Positions 1 to 8,992 of a stretch of 64,000 nucleotides of DNA are shown one piece after another. A model generated the notes under the pieces. That model was not told where the DNA came from. It worked only from the letters and a program-made list of their open reading frames with translations, and made no database searches. The stretch comes from JACMJL01 sp963791805 (GTDB lineage Bacteria > Bacillota > Clostridia > Clostridiales > Clostridiaceae): positions 744,001 to 808,000 of the forward strand of contig CAWBTU010000003.1 in assembly GCA_963791805.1 (NCBI GenBank). The letters are read 5' to 3'. Position 1 is the first letter of the stretch; each line of letters opens with the position of its first letter. The position numbers and the translations under genes are program-made.

Positions 1-96
1 TTTGAATTGGATTTAGAGCAGGAAATTGAAGGCATAAAAAGCATATTCAAGAAGTTACTAAACAATAATCTGGATACTGACAAAATAATTTCTTGA
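1..96 (+). CDS. C-terminal end of an unidentified protein (possibly a TetR-type repressor)
   Basis: An open frame enters from the left edge and stops at TGA 94-96, giving about 31 residues that are charged and helical in character (for example EIEGIKSIFKKLL). No motif can be recognised in so short a piece. Its stop codon overlaps the -35 box of the next gene's promoter. A TetR-type palindrome controls that promoter, and such repressors often sit next to their target, so a TetR C-terminus is a reasonable guess. That identity is inference from context only. Confidence 0.5.
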   Translation, partial: FELDLEQEIEGIKSIFKKLLNNNLDTDKIIS

Positions 97-140
97 CACA
101 GAAAAGAATAATCAATATAATGTGAGTGTTCACTTACATT
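93..140 (+). promoter_or_regulatory. Consensus sigma-A promoter with overlapping TetR-type operator
   Basis: TTGACA at 93-98 and TATAAT at 116-121 are separated by exactly 17 bases, a perfect consensus sigma-A promoter. Immediately overlapping the -10 box is an inverted repeat with arms AATGTGAGTG (119-128) and CACTTACATT (131-140), which match at 9 of 10 positions around a 2-base centre. A dyad over the -10 box and start site is the usual arrangement for TetR-family repression of an efflux gene. The downstream target is the MFS exporter at 237. Confidence 0.85.
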
Positions 141-236
141 ATTTCTAAGAAAATATTGAGTCATTTAACAAAATGATTCTTAAATATAATTAGGATATAG
201 GTTAACAATATTATTAATAGAAAGGAGATTAGATAA

Positions 237-1721
237 ATGACTAGTAAAAATAACGAAATAAATACTGAAAGTACATCAGGAGATTTAAAACATCTAATAG
301 GTCCTTTATTAGCAATTATCACTGGAATGATTATGATTATTTTAGATAGTACAATTGTTAATGTTGCCTTGCCAGTATTAGTTGATGATTTTCATAAATC
401 AGTAACATATATGCAGTGGGCTATTACAGGGTACACATTAGCGCTATCAGCAGTTATACCTTTAGCTGGATGGATATCAGATCGATTTGGAGCTAAGAAA
501 ATTTTTTTAATAAGCATAGGATTGTTTACTATTGGATCTGTTCTTTGTTCAGTTTCACAGTCCGCAAATCAGTTAATTGTATTTAGAATTATCCAAGGTA
601 TTGGAGGAGGAATGGTATCTCCAATAGGTATAGCAATGGTTTTTCGCCTAGCCCCTAAAGAAAAAATGGGATCTATAATGGGAATGTTAGGAATACCTAT
701 GTTACTTGGTCCAGCATTAGGCCCAATAGTAGCAGGATATTTTATTGAATATGTATCCTGGCACTGGATATTTTTAATTAATCTACCTATTGGGATAATT
801 GCAATTATTGTAGGTCTTAAGTTTCTGCCTGAATTTGAAAAAAAGGAAGTACCTGCCTTGGATAAGGTGGGATTCGTACTTGCTCCTATTGCATTCTCAA
901 TGCTCGCTTATGGAGTACATGAGGGTGCAAAAGATTGGTCAAGTAAACCTACCATAATTAGCTTAGCTATTGGAATTACAACATTATTAATATTCATTTT
1001 TGTAGAACTTCGTGAAACTGAGCCTCTTCTTGAATTAAGAGTTTTTGCTTCAAGTGATTTTACTCGAGGAATAGTAATCGCTTGGATTTGCCAAATAGCC
1101 TTGTTTGGAGCAATCTTGCTTGTACCTTTATACTTACAAAAAGTAAGAGGATATGGAGCACTTGATACTGGTATATATATGCTACCACAAGCACTGGCTT
1201 CTGGATTAATGATGCCAATTGGTGGTAGATTATTTGATAGGATAGGGGCAAGGCCCTTGGTTTTCACAGGAATGTCAGTTATAACATGTTCTCTTTATAT
1301 GCTTTCAAGAATTAGTATTACTACTAACTTAAGCTACATTATGATATGTCTTGGAATGCTAGGAGGAGGTATGGGATTATCTATGATGTCCATAAACACT
1401 CATGTACTTCAGGCTGCTCCTAAAAAATTAGTAACCCGTGTTACGCCTCTAACAGCAGCAGCCCAACAAGTTATGGTTTCCTTTGCAGTTGCTGGTATTA
1501 CAGGATATTTAACATCAAAAATTACACATCATACTGCAAATATTATTGAAATGAAAAACCCATTACAAGCAGTTACATCAGCCTATGGGGATACCTTTTT
1601 ATTGACCATGTGTATAGCGGGGGCTGGTGTGGTATTAAGCTTAATCCTTCGTAAACCAAAGAGCAAAACTGATAATCTTGATGATGAGGAAAAAATGAAT
1701 CCGGTTATGATGATGGAATAA
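237..1721 (+). CDS. MFS multidrug exporter, DHA2 (EmrB/QacA) family
   Basis: A 494-residue integral membrane protein of the 14-helix drug:H+ antiporter DHA2 type, expected to export drugs or toxic compounds across the cytoplasmic membrane. Visible family marks are the first helix with LDSTIVNVALP (motif D1), the GWISDRFGAKK loop (motif A, about residues 78-90) and the GPALGPIVAGY motif C near residue 155. The ATG follows AAAGGAGA with good spacing, and length is normal. It sits behind a perfect promoter with a TetR-type operator and is followed 85 bp later by a TetR gene, so it is probably drug-inducible. The substrate cannot be read from the sequence. Confidence 0.92.
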   Translation: MTSKNNEINTESTSGDLKHLIGPLLAIITGMIMIILDSTIVNVALPVLVDDFHKSVTYMQWAITGYTLALSAVIPLAGWISDRFGAKKIFLISIGLFTIGSVLCSVSQSANQLIVFRIIQGIGGGMVSPIGIAMVFRLAPKEKMGSIMGMLGIPMLLGPALGPIVAGYFIEYVSWHWIFLINLPIGIIAIIVGLKFLPEFEKKEVPALDKVGFVLAPIAFSMLAYGVHEGAKDWSSKPTIISLAIGITTLLIFIFVELRETEPLLELRVFASSDFTRGIVIAWICQIALFGAILLVPLYLQKVRGYGALDTGIYMLPQALASGLMMPIGGRLFDRIGARPLVFTGMSVITCSLYMLSRISITTNLSYIMICLGMLGGGMGLSMMSINTHVLQAAPKKLVTRVTPLTAAAQQVMVSFAVAGITGYLTSKITHHTANIIEMKNPLQAVTSAYGDTFLLTMCIAGAGVVLSLILRKPKSKTDNLDDEEKMNPVMMME

Positions 1722-1806
1722 CAGATATTGTAATAATTAAATTTGCTATAAAGAAATACTAAAGTTATAATTATTGTATATTCTACAATAAGGGAATGAT
1801 AATAAA

Positions 1807-2478
1807 ATGTCATCAATTAATATATTAGATAAAATTATAGCAGAATCAAAATTGTCCAAGAAAGAAACAGCAAAACAGCAAAAAATAGTAGAAACAGCTA
1901 TAACAATGTTTGCAGAAAAAGGATACGCTAATACATCAACTAGCGAAATAGCAAAAGCCGCAGGAGTTGCAGAAGCAACAATATTTCGTCATTATGGCAC
2001 TAAAGAGAACCTTTTACTTTCAGTTGTTCTACCATTTTTAAAGGAATCTACACCTATTCTTGCGAAAGAGATTATAGAAGGAATTAGACCAGAAAACTAC
2101 AACACTTTTGAAGAGTTTATTAGGGCATTAATTGATAATCGACTTAGCTTTGTAAAAGAAAACAAAGAAGTATTTCAGATTGTAGTGAAGGAATTCATAT
2201 ATAGAGGAGATTTACTTAAAGAGTTTATTCCTAATGCAGATCAAGGTGTAATAGATTATTTAAATAAAGCGATAGATATGTATAAGGCAAGTGGAGAGAT
2301 TGTTGATATGCCCAATAAAACAATTATCAGAATGATAAAGTGCTTTATTGGAGGATATGCTGCAAGGCGGTTTATATTGCTAAAAGATAATTTTGTTGTA
2401 GATGATATTCAGGAGCTGGATAACATTGTTCATTTTATTATGAATGGGGTAAAAAAGCCAGTAGGAAATATCAAATAA
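1807..2478 (+). CDS. TetR/AcrR family transcriptional regulator
   Basis: A 223-residue one-component repressor. Residues about 20-70 form the TetR N-terminal helix-turn-helix: KIVETAITMFAEKGYANTST followed by SEIAKAAGVAEATIFRHYG and KENLL. The remainder is the variable helical ligand-binding and dimerisation domain. It lies 85 bp behind the MFS exporter in the same direction and ends at a terminator, so it may form one unit with it. Either this protein or the gene cut at the left edge could bind the dyad at 119-140. The ligand is unknown. Confidence 0.9.
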   Translation: MSSINILDKIIAESKLSKKETAKQQKIVETAITMFAEKGYANTSTSEIAKAAGVAEATIFRHYGTKENLLLSVVLPFLKESTPILAKEIIEGIRPENYNTFEEFIRALIDNRLSFVKENKEVFQIVVKEFIYRGDLLKEFIPNADQGVIDYLNKAIDMYKASGEIVDMPNKTIIRMIKCFIGGYAARRFILLKDNFVVDDIQELDNIVHFIMNGVKKPVGNIK

Positions 2479-2512
2479 AAAGCCTTGCAAACACCATGTT
2501 TGTAGGGCTTTT
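2478..2512 (+). terminator. Rho-independent terminator after the TetR gene
   Basis: The stem AAAGCC-TGCAAACA pairs with TGTTTGTA-GGCTTT across a 4-base loop and runs into a short T tract. It begins within the stop region of the TetR gene. Confidence 0.8.
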
Positions 2513-2630
2513 AATCTAGTTAATTTATAAAAGCTGCAGATAATTATCTTTTACAGTCTATATTAAATGTAAAGTTTTTCATATTTTAGTCGATAAGTAT
2601 TATATTACTTAAGAAATAAGGAGGAAATCT

Positions 2631-3095
2631 ATGGAGGTTAAAAATTATATTAATGATTTAGCAGAAGGCTCGGAAGCACTTAACAATAGAAAGAATTCAA
2701 TTTTACAAAGTTCTAGGAATAATACTTTTAAAGATATGTTGTCTAAAGTAATAATGGGACAGGATAAAGTCATTGATTCTAGCCATAAGGATAGTAATGA
2801 AGCAGATGTAGATATTAGCTTTTGTTTAGAGAAGTTCACTAATGATTTTAATGCTTTAAGAGATAACTCATTAAAGGCAAGAGCTGATTCAGCAGTAGGT
2901 AGGCTTGCAACTCAATTCGGAATGAGTAAAGAATTGATGGGTTTTCTTTTAGATAACATGGGAATAAAACCTGAGGATTTGCTTGATCCAGGTATGAAAG
3001 AAAAGATAATGAATAAACTTTCGAGTTTCTTACTAAATGATAAAAGTAAAGATGAGGTAAGTAAACTATTGGACAGTCTTTATACTAATAATTAA
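2631..3095 (+). CDS. Hypothetical protein, 154 aa
   Basis: I do not recognise this protein. It is 154 residues, soluble and predicted mostly helical, with no signal peptide or membrane segment. The C-terminal half (about 90-150) contains SAVGRLATQFGMSKELMGFL followed by a D/E/K-rich helix pair ending in VSKLLDSLYTNN. A very good ribosome site (AAGGAGG, 2620s) precedes the ATG, and the gene is closed by its own strong terminator, so it is a genuine monocistronic gene. Function is unknown. Confidence 0.8.
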   Translation: MEVKNYINDLAEGSEALNNRKNSILQSSRNNTFKDMLSKVIMGQDKVIDSSHKDSNEADVDISFCLEKFTNDFNALRDNSLKARADSAVGRLATQFGMSKELMGFLLDNMGIKPEDLLDPGMKEKIMNKLSSFLLNDKSKDEVSKLLDSLYTNN

Positions 3096-3116
3096 ATTAT
3101 TTTGAGTCATAAAAAT

Positions 3117-3150
3117 AAGAGCCTGCACGCTTAATTAGTGCAGGCTCTTT
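3117..3150. terminator. Bidirectional terminator between convergent genes
   Basis: Perfect 11-bp stem AGAGCCTGCAC / GTGCAGGCTCT (3118-3128 with 3138-3148), with A residues on the left and T residues on the right. It serves both the hypothetical gene ending at 3095 (+) and the acyltransferase ending at 3179 (-). Confidence 0.88.
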
Positions 3151-3178
3151 CTCATAATACAAGGTAATCAATCAATAT

Positions 3179-4342
3179 TTAAACTGCTTCCGTAATTTTC
3201 TTAGACCTAGACATGCCTCTATTTTCATATCTAGTGCACCCAAAAATATATTTGCTAAAAGGTAAGTATGTAAATAAGTGAGAAACTATAGGTGCCAGTA
3301 TTATTGTAGTTAGCCAATAGAATACACTAGGGAAAATATGATTTTGCACTGTTACTTTATAATGAGCTGTTAAAAGTTCAGCCATAGTATTAATAATTAG
3401 CACATGATAAAGGTAAGCTGTAAAGGAATAATGTGACATAACTTTAAGCATATCCGTAGCTACATTTGTTATTTTCGATGCAATTAATGAGAAATAATAC
3501 CACAGAAATATTGAACAAATATTAAATGCAATTATTATATCTGTTTCATGGGTTTTGCTGAAATGAAAAGAAATTCTATTTCCATCCCCATGCATTACAA
3601 TTAAAAATCTAGGAATTAATAAAGCAACAAATAACAATATTAGTATAGATTTATATTTTAAGATACATTCAGTAATCTTTTCATAGTACAAAACAAAATA
3701 CATTCCAAGTACAAAATAAATCATGTAAAATATTGGCGAAATAGAAATAAACTGTTTTAAATCTAATTGAGCTTGATTATCCATATTGAACTTTGGAGCG
3801 AAGTACTTTGTAATATTATTTTGAAGTAAGTCCTTATCTTGTATTAATTTATAACCTATTACACCTACAACAATTAAAAATATAAAATCAAAAATCTTTG
3901 AAGGCTTTCTAAACTTTTTAAATAAAAATAGTACAATTGGAAATGTTAGTATTATTCGAATATTCATACCCATGTACCAAAGGTGAAAAACCGTGTCACC
4001 ATTAATTAAAGATATTATAATGCTATGAACTTTAATATTATATTTTTTTATATATATAAAAGTGCAAATAATATAAGGCAAAATAACAGTGGTGGTACGC
4101 TTTTTGTAAAAATCAACTAAGTTAATGCTTTCTCTGTAAGTATAGTACAAAGAAACTCCCGATATAAATACAAACATAGGTACTGCAGATTTAGAAATCG
4201 TGAAAATAAATCTCAATATTAATGCATGATTAAAAGGTATCTTAGGATCTATTGAATATCCCCCGATAGTATGTTGAACCACTATCATCATAAACGCAAA
4301 TGCTCTTATAATCTCTAACTCCACTAATCTCTTCTTACTCAA
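3179..4342 (-). CDS. Membrane acyltransferase, acyltransferase-3 (OafA/YrhL-like) family
   Basis: A 387-residue polytopic membrane protein with about ten hydrophobic helices. The N-terminus LEIIRAFAFMMIVVQHTIGG carries the family's conserved membrane histidine (QH near residue 24), and FYKKRTTTVILPYI near 80 matches the family's conserved Arg region. Such enzymes move acetyl or other acyl groups to cell-surface sugars, peptidoglycan or lipids. The acceptor cannot be told here. The gene stands alone, with an NlpC/P60-like gene transcribed in the same direction upstream, so cell-wall modification is plausible. Confidence 0.85.
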   Translation of the reverse strand: MSKKRLVELEIIRAFAFMMIVVQHTIGGYSIDPKIPFNHALILRFIFTISKSAVPMFVFISGVSLYYTYRESINLVDFYKKRTTTVILPYIICTFIYIKKYNIKVHSIIISLINGDTVFHLWYMGMNIRIILTFPIVLFLFKKFRKPSKIFDFIFLIVVGVIGYKLIQDKDLLQNNITKYFAPKFNMDNQAQLDLKQFISISPIFYMIYFVLGMYFVLYYEKITECILKYKSILILLFVALLIPRFLIVMHGDGNRISFHFSKTHETDIIIAFNICSIFLWYYFSLIASKITNVATDMLKVMSHYSFTAYLYHVLIINTMAELLTAHYKVTVQNHIFPSVFYWLTTIILAPIVSHLFTYLPFSKYIFGCTRYENRGMSRSKKITEAV

Positions 4343-4473
4343 TTAACATATCCCCTTTATTCTAAGTGTTACTAAAGTTTTATAATATAGTAATACCTAG
4401 AATTTGTCAAATTAGATATAAATTATAGTGGACTTAATCCTAAAAACTTTTACTCACAAATTGCAGATTAAAC

Positions 4474-5280
4474 CTAGTTTAACCCATCCAGCCTTATAGG
4501 AATATACCCTTCCTTAATAAGCGTAGCTTTAGACCGTACATCTTTTCTTGCAACAGGAAAAGGTGATGGTGGTACAGTTGTTTGAATGTTTTGTTCATAA
4601 ACATATAGCTTGTCTGAATTATCAGCATCAGTAGCAATATAAAGTACAATATGGCCTTTACCTTTTCCATTGTCTTTAAGCAATGCATCCCCGGGCTTTA
4701 TATCATTCCATGAAATTTGAAAAATTCGATTTCCATCTAATTTGTTGGCAGATTTAGCTGCAGAATAAAAAGTATAGGTAGTTTGTCTACTTAATCCCCA
4801 TGCTGTACTTACAAAAGCTGAACAGTCATTTCCATAGATTTTTTTACTACCATTTATTTTAGATAAAAAATCATTAACTGAAGATACTTGATAAGAATCC
4901 ATAGTATAGGGTATTCCTATATATGTTTTTCCTTTTTTGAAGACATAGTTACCATAATTATCTTTAATATCATATTTTGGTATCCATTTTACTTCTGTCA
5001 TTGCTTTGGCTTTATTAAGTACATCAGCTCGCTTAATTTTTGAAATATTATTTGAAGTTGTTTCCTCGGTCAAATCTGGAGTGTCAGTAGTTTGCTTATC
5101 ATCATAAGTAATTTCATTAGTATTCAAATTAAACTGAGCTATGGCTGCATCTTTATGTGCAGTTGGCATAGTACTGTTATTGGGTTTTGTGAATTTAAAC
5201 GTTTTTAAAAGTAATATACATAATATAAATAGGAATACTCCATTTAATATTAGTTTAAGCGCATTAATTAAATTCTTCAT
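4474..5280 (-). CDS. Membrane-anchored NlpC/P60-like cysteine hydrolase
   Basis: A 268-residue protein with one N-terminal membrane anchor (residues about 10-28) and a Ser/Thr/Asn-rich linker. The C-terminal domain (about 115-265) has the NlpC/P60 or CHAP-like layout: nucleophile Cys in GNDCSAFVSTAW (C153) and the histidine in KGKGHIVLY (H210), followed by YEQN. Such enzymes cut peptidoglycan peptides or related amide bonds outside the cell. The gene is monocistronic and divergent from the riboswitch-xpt unit. Exact bond specificity is not visible. Confidence is high for the fold and moderate for peptidoglycan as substrate. Confidence 0.75.
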   Translation of the reverse strand: MKNLINALKLILNGVFLFILCILLLKTFKFTKPNNSTMPTAHKDAAIAQFNLNTNEITYDDKQTTDTPDLTEETTSNNISKIKRADVLNKAKAMTEVKWIPKYDIKDNYGNYVFKKGKTYIGIPYTMDSYQVSSVNDFLSKINGSKKIYGNDCSAFVSTAWGLSRQTTYTFYSAAKSANKLDGNRIFQISWNDIKPGDALLKDNGKGKGHIVLYIATDADNSDKLYVYEQNIQTTVPPSPFPVARKDVRSKATLIKEGYIPIRLDGLN

Positions 5281-5540
5281 TTATTTTTCTCCTATTATAA
5301 AAAGATATAGTATAGATATTATTATAAAAAATAGAATATTACATAAATCTAGTATTAATAGAAATGAAAATGCTATTAGAAGTATATTAAGGTAACTATG
5401 ATTTGATTACTATTAGATGAAGCAAACAATGAAATAATCAAAAAAAATGTCTAATAATAAGTTGAAATTTATGTGATAATAAGGTATTATGGTGATAGAA
5501 TCAAAAACGTCGAACGTTTTCTAAAAAATATAAATTAATA

Positions 5541-5672
5541 TTCGTATATCTATATATGTTTAGTGATATGGGCTAAATGTTTCTACCAGGCTGCCGTAAA
5601 TTGCCTGACTATGGGTGTTTCTATTATAAGTTCCCACTTTGAAACATCAATTTGGAGGCTTATATTTTTTTG
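5541..5672 (+). ncRNA. Guanine-class purine riboswitch with terminator expression platform
   Basis: The aptamer is recognisable by its conserved segments in order: P2 arms TTTAG / CTAAA enclosing the TGATATGGG loop, the J2/3 core GTTTCTACC, P3 CAGGC / GCCTG enclosing TGCCGTAAATT, and the J3/1 segment GACTATG. The specificity base in GACTATG is C (C74 equivalent), which reads guanine or hypoxanthine; adenine aptamers have U there. It is followed by a terminator and then xpt, so bound guanine should switch expression off. Confidence 0.93.
5625..5672 (+). terminator. Riboswitch-controlled intrinsic terminator
   Basis: TATAAG..TCC (from 5625) pairs with GGA..CTTATA (to 5664) and is followed directly by seven T residues (5665-5671). 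It lies between the guanine aptamer and the xpt ribosome site, as expected for an OFF switch. Confidence 0.8.
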
Positions 5673-5700
5673 TTTAAATTGGAATAAGAGGAGTTTGAAT

Positions 5701-6276
5701 ATGCAATTACTAAGGGATAGAATTCTTAAAGATGGAAAAGTAATAGGAAACGACATACTAAAGGTAGACAGTTTTCTTAACCATCAATTAGATATTGAGT
5801 TATTTAATGAAATGGGAAAAGAGTTCAAACGATTATATAAGGATAGTGAAATAACAAAAATTTTGACTATAGAGGCTTCAGGAATTGCAATAGCATGCAT
5901 AGCTGCTCAATATTTTAATGTCCCTGTTGTCTTTGCAAAAAAATACTCTGGTACCAATATGGATAAGAGCAATTATGAAGCTGAAGTATATTCTTTTACA
6001 AAAAACACTACTTATAATATCAAAGTATCAAAACAATATATAGATTCTTCAGACAAAGTTTTATTGATAGATGATTTTCTTGCAAACGGCAGAGCACTTT
6101 TAGGATTAAGTAGTATCGTTAAGCAGGCAGGCGCTGAGGTTGTTGGAGCAGGAATCGTAATTGAAAAGGCTTTTCAAGGTGGACGAGAGATTGTAGAAAA
6201 AGAAGGACTTAGAGTTGAAGCATTAGCTAGTATTGAAAAAATGGAATCGGGGAAAGTTATATTTAAAGAATATTAA
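5701..6276 (+). CDS. xpt: Xanthine phosphoribosyltransferase
   Basis: A 191-residue cytosolic enzyme that converts xanthine and PRPP to XMP for purine salvage. The type I PRTase PRPP loop is KVLLIDDFLANGRALLGL (about residues 120-137 of this start), and EASGIAIACIAAQYFNVPVVFAKK is the upstream nucleotide-binding region. I place the start at ATG 5701 because AGAGGAG lies 7-13 bases before it. The longer open frame back to 5563 runs through the riboswitch and must be non-coding. Control by the guanine riboswitch, and the nucleoside transporter genes that follow, support the assignment. Confidence 0.95.
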   Translation: MQLLRDRILKDGKVIGNDILKVDSFLNHQLDIELFNEMGKEFKRLYKDSEITKILTIEASGIAIACIAAQYFNVPVVFAKKYSGTNMDKSNYEAEVYSFTKNTTYNIKVSKQYIDSSDKVLLIDDFLANGRALLGLSSIVKQAGAEVVGAGIVIEKAFQGGREIVEKEGLRVEALASIEKMESGKVIFKEY

Positions 6277-6330
6277 GGGCAATTTGTCCTAATATAAATT
6301 TTATTTACTTAATTTAAGGGGGAGTAGTCA

Positions 6331-7440
6331 ATGAAAAAAGTTATCAGTTTAATGATGACCTTAATGCTAGTTTTGGGATTAGTATTAACAGGTTGCGGCA
6401 AGGACGATAGTAGTTCTAGCAGTTCAAAGCCAGTAAAGGTAGGGTTCCTATATTTAGGAAAGATCGGTGATGCGGGATATACATATGCACATGATCAAGG
6501 TAGAAAATATCTTGTAAATCAACTTGGAGATAAAGTAAAAACATATTACAAAGAAGATGTACTAGAAGATTCCGCAGATGTTGAAAAGAAATGTGAAGAG
6601 ATGATCAACGAAGGTGTTACAGTAATATTTGGAACAAGTTTTGGATTTATGGATGGAATGGATAAATCTGCAAAGAAACATAAAGATGTAAAATACTTAC
6701 ATTGTTCTGGATATAAAACAGAAGCAAATATGTCTAATTACTTTGGTAGAGATTATCAAGTTAGATATCTTTCAGGTATAGTTGCTGGAATGAAAACAAA
6801 ATCAAACAAAATTGGGTACGTTGCTGCTATGAATATTCCAGAATGTGTTAGAGGCATAAATGCTTTTGCACTTGGAGTTCAATCAGTTAATAAAAACGCT
6901 GTAGTTAAAGTTACTTGGACTAACACTTGGTATGACCCTGCAAAGGAAAAAGAAGCTGCTAAATCACTTCTTGCTCAAGGCGTAGACGTTTTAGCACAAC
7001 ACCAAGATTCAACTGCAACTCAAATAGCAGCACAAGAAAAAGGTGTTTGGTCAATAGGTTATAATTCAGATATGACTGCTGCTGCACCAAATGCATACAT
7101 GACAGCTCCAATTTGGAACTGGGGACCATATTATACTGAACAAGTTAAGAAAGTTATAGATGGAACTTGGAAGTCAGAAAGTGTATTTATACCAATGAAA
7201 GCAGATAATACTGAGAGCATAATATATTTAGCACCATTAACTAAAAATGCACCAGAGGGAGCACAAGCAGCAGTTGATAAGGCTAAAGCTGATATAATTG
7301 CTGGTACAAATAAAGTATTTGTTGGACCAATATATGATAATGCTGGAAACTTAAAAGTTAAAGATGGCGATGTTATGTCAGATTCTGATATGTTAAGTCT
7401 TCAATGGTTTGTAAAAGGCGTTGAAGGAAAAGTAAAATAA
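6331..7440 (+). CDS. BMP-family nucleoside-binding lipoprotein (ABC transporter)
   Basis: A 369-residue extracellular solute receptor. The signal peptide ends in a lipobox LVLTGC with Cys22 as the lipidation site, followed by a Ser-rich linker. The mature part is a BMP/PnrA-type periplasmic-binding fold, with KVGFLYLGKIGDAGYTYAHD at its start, VIFGTSFGFMDGM, and DVLAQHQDST. In characterised relatives (NupN of Bacillus, PnrA/TmpC) it binds purine nucleosides. It lies 54 bp behind xpt and leads the ATPase and two permeases, so purine nucleoside uptake is the likely role, probably co-regulated through the riboswitch. Confidence 0.9.
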   Translation: MKKVISLMMTLMLVLGLVLTGCGKDDSSSSSSKPVKVGFLYLGKIGDAGYTYAHDQGRKYLVNQLGDKVKTYYKEDVLEDSADVEKKCEEMINEGVTVIFGTSFGFMDGMDKSAKKHKDVKYLHCSGYKTEANMSNYFGRDYQVRYLSGIVAGMKTKSNKIGYVAAMNIPECVRGINAFALGVQSVNKNAVVKVTWTNTWYDPAKEKEAAKSLLAQGVDVLAQHQDSTATQIAAQEKGVWSIGYNSDMTAAAPNAYMTAPIWNWGPYYTEQVKKVIDGTWKSESVFIPMKADNTESIIYLAPLTKNAPEGAQAAVDKAKADIIAGTNKVFVGPIYDNAGNLKVKDGDVMSDSDMLSLQWFVKGVEGKVK

Positions 7441-7453
7441 AAAGGGTGATACT

Positions 7454-8990
7454 GTGAGTAAGGTTCCATATATATCCATGAAAGAAATAACCAAAACTTT
7501 TGGTAAGGTAGTTGCTAATAATAATATTAATTTAGAAGTAAATAGCGGTGAAATTCATGCACTATTAGGTGAAAATGGAGCTGGAAAGAGTACACTAATG
7601 AACATTCTGTCAGGAATATATATTCCTGACAGAGGTTCTATTTTTATTAGTGGTGAGCAAGTAAACTTTTCATCCCCAAAGGATGCTATTAATGCAAAAA
7701 TTGGAATGATTCATCAACATTTTAAACTAGTTGAGGTAATGACTAGCTTAGAGAATATAATGCTAGGCCAAAAGACTGGTTTTTTTGTGAACAAAAATAC
7801 AGATTGCTAAAGAGATTACAGAGATATCTGATAAATACGGTCTAGAGGTAGATTTAAATAAAAGAGTATATGATATGTCAGTTGGAGAAAAACAGATACT
7901 AGAAATAGTAAAGGTTCTATATAGAGGCGCAAAAATACTTGTTCTTGATGAACCTACAACTGTGTTTACTCCTCAAGAAACTCAAAAATTATTCCGTATA
8001 ATGAATAAAATGAAGGAACAAGGTTGTGCAATCATATTCATTAGTCATAAAATGGATGAAGTTTTAGAGATTTCAGATAAAATTACAATTCTAAGAAAGG
8101 GAGAGACTATTATTACTCTTGACACAAAGGATACTAATCCTGAGAATATGGCAGAGCTAATGGTAGGTTATCCAGTTGATTTATCTATAAAAAGACCTAA
8201 GGTAGACTTAAAAGATACTGTCCTGGAGGTTAAAAACCTTAAGGTACTTAATGAAGATGGAATAGAGAGCTTAAAGGGATTAAGCTTTGATATAAAAGGG
8301 GGAGAAATCCTTGGTATTGCAGGTATTGTTAATAGTGGACAAAAAGAACTTTGTGAAGCTATTGCAGGAATGCAGCCTGTAAAAGAAGGAGAAATTCTTT
8401 TTCAAGGGGAAAATTTAGTTGGTAAGACCACAAGAGATATAATTAAAATGGGCATAAGTATGAGCTTTATTCCTGAGGATAGACTTGGTATGGGTTTGGT
8501 TGGTTCTATGGATATGGTTGATAATCTTATGCTTAAAGAATATCATTCTCAAAAGGGCTTTTTTATTGATAAGAAGCCTGCAGTGAAACGCTCAAAAGAA
8601 ATAATTGAAAAACTTGAAATAAAAACACCAGGTATTTATTATCCTATTAAGAATCTATCTGGAGGTAATATACAAAAAATACTTCTTGGTAGAGAACTTG
8701 CTTCAAATCCAACACTTTTAATAATGGCATATCCTGTTAGAGGGCTAGATATAAATACTTGTTACACTATATACGACTTAATAAATGAACAAAAAGCAAA
8801 AGGTGTAGCAGTACTTTTAATTGCTGAAGATTTAGATGTTTTGATTCAGCTTAGTGACAGGGTAATGGTTGTATGTGATGGAGAAATTACAGGAATGGTA
8901 GATTCAGGGAAGGCTACAAAAGAAGAAATTGGGCTTATGATGACTGGTCATAAAAATAAAGTGCAGGATAAGGAACACATGGGGGTTTAA
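7454..8990 (+). pseudogene. Nucleoside ABC transporter ATPase (frameshifted; about 511 aa if corrected)
   Basis: The energising subunit for the BMP transporter, with two fused ATPase domains as in NupO/YufO. Domain 1 has Walker A GENGAGKST, Q-loop IHQHFKL, signature MSVGEKQILE and Walker B ILVLDEPT. Domain 2 has a degenerate P-loop (GIVNSGQKE), signature LSGGNIQK and LLIMAYPVRGLD; a degenerate second P-loop is usual in this family. The frame breaks at an A5 run, 7793-7797: the first part stops at 7810 and the second is open through to 8990. Removing one A joins them with normal sequence (NKIQIAKEITEISDKYGL). The start is GTG 7454 after AAAGGGTGA. Either a sequencing error or a real inactivation is possible. 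Confidence 0.85.
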
Positions 8991-8992
8991 CA

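Noticed and set aside
908..1267. 119-aa minus-strand frame inside the first MFS gene
   Set aside because: It is antisense to a conserved transporter and its sequence resembles no protein.
5563..5700. 46 extra codons in frame ahead of xpt
   Set aside because: They run through the guanine aptamer and terminator; a good ribosome site precedes ATG 5701 instead.
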